From a bacterium HR39 (GTDB lineage: Bacteria > Pseudomonadota > Alphaproteobacteria > Geminicoccales > Geminicoccaceae), in assembly GCA_002898955.1 (NCBI GenBank), contig BEIP01000133.1:1-5218 (forward strand): a DNA stretch of 5,218 nt, in the 5' to 3' direction. The translations under genes and the position numbers were made by a program. Positions within the stretch are counted from its first letter, which is position 1; each line of letters begins with the position of its first letter. Below the pieces are notes generated by a model. That model did not search any database. It saw nothing but the letters and a program-made list of their open reading frames with translations, and was not told where the DNA came from. Positions 5,010 through 5,218 of this stretch are shown piece by piece.

Positions 5010-5218
5010 TTACTGCACGAGGGGCGTGCGGACGCCGGCTTCCGTGGCCGCCGCAGCGTCGTCGCGCGCGAGCCGTCCGATCAGCTCTTCGCGCACCGGC
5101 AGACCGCCGATGTGGACCTCCAGCCGATCGAGCAGCAGCTCGGCGAGGGCGAGATGGAGCACCGGGGCCCCGGCCGTCTCGATGGCGGCGAGGGCCGCCT
5201 CCACCGCGTGGCCGACCA
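5010..5218 (-). CDS. 3' end of an unidentified minus-strand gene (runs off right edge)
   Basis: The frame ends in TAA at 5012-5010 and is open to the right edge, giving the last 68 residues and part of a further codon. The visible peptide runs from VGHAVEAALAAIETAG through LHLALAELLLDRLEVHIGGL and REELIGRLARDDAAAA to a C-terminus of VRTPLVQ. It looks like amphipathic helices rich in Leu and Ala, without Cys, signal or membrane segment. GC at codon position 3 is high (about nine codons in ten), as expected for a real gene here. I do not recognise the family. The gene is convergent with asnB-ygfZ, and its stop is 14 bp beyond the terminator tail. The opposite plus-strand frame is also open and shares its codon register, so base composition alone does not settle the strand. 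The peptide quality and the terminator position favour the minus strand. Confidence 0.6.
   Translation of the reverse strand, partial: VGHAVEAALAAIETAGAPVLHLALAELLLDRLEVHIGGLPVREELIGRLARDDAAAATEAGVRTPLVQ

Noticed and set aside
4902..5218. Plus-strand open frame starting ATG 4902 (MDDPPNAPSPPP...) and still open at the right edge.
   Set aside because: It runs through the terminator hairpin. Its start is Pro-rich low complexity from the C/U run, and the remainder looks like the complement of the minus-strand gene with the same codon register. No proper ribosome binding site precedes it. It cannot be fully excluded without sequence to the right.
1..5218. CRISPR arrays, insertion sequences, tRNA or rRNA genes, attachment sites.
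   Set aside because: No spaced direct repeats, transposase frames, terminal repeats or tRNA-like folds were seen. The gene content is chromosomal housekeeping and biosynthesis.

Overview
The window is very GC-rich (about 70% or more by eye). It holds two ordinary gene groups that diverge from a 204-bp spacer, plus a short spacer near the right edge with an unannotated small-RNA candidate. Dense packing, strong GC preference at codon position 3 and the protein types (P. denitrificans-like CobH, long-form CbiX, YgfZ/GcvT-like protein) suggest a high-GC proteobacterium, most likely an alphaproteobacterium. That placement is inference; there is no rRNA or other marker.

Left part, minus strand (1-1759): a cobalamin (corrin ring) biosynthesis operon read right to left. 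It starts with cbiX, a 351-aa cobaltochelatase with an MXCXXC motif and a long histidine-rich tail. cobH, precorrin-8X methylmutase, follows, and then the first 23 codons of a gene that looks like cobL/cbiE. Both junctions are 4-base stop/start overlaps (GTGA and ATGA), so the genes are probably translationally coupled. CbiX inserts cobalt into the sirohydrochlorin ring, CobH moves the C-11 methyl to C-12, and CobL/CbiE-type enzymes methylate C-5 (and C-15).

Spacer 1760-1963: it must hold the start signals of both directions. I see ribosome binding sites and some short inverted repeats, but no convincing sigma-70 promoter and no canonical cobalamin riboswitch elements.

Middle, plus strand (1964-4885): asnB, a complete 651-aa glutamine-hydrolysing asparagine synthetase-type amidotransferase, and 39 bp later ygfZ, a 308-aa folate-binding YgfZ/GcvT-like protein linked to iron-sulfur enzyme maintenance. 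They are probably co-transcribed.

Right part (4858-5218): the last codons of ygfZ contain an AT-rich patch that reads as a sigma-70-type promoter (TTTACA, 17 bp, TATAGG). About 75 bp downstream is a strong intrinsic terminator. The predicted transcript of about 104 nt carries a 25-base pure pyrimidine run with four CCUCC (anti-Shine-Dalgarno) motifs, including CCUCCUCCC. No convincing protein is encoded there, so I propose a small regulatory RNA; this is the main discovery candidate. Convergent to it, the 3' end of an unidentified minus-strand gene enters from the right edge (stop at 5010).
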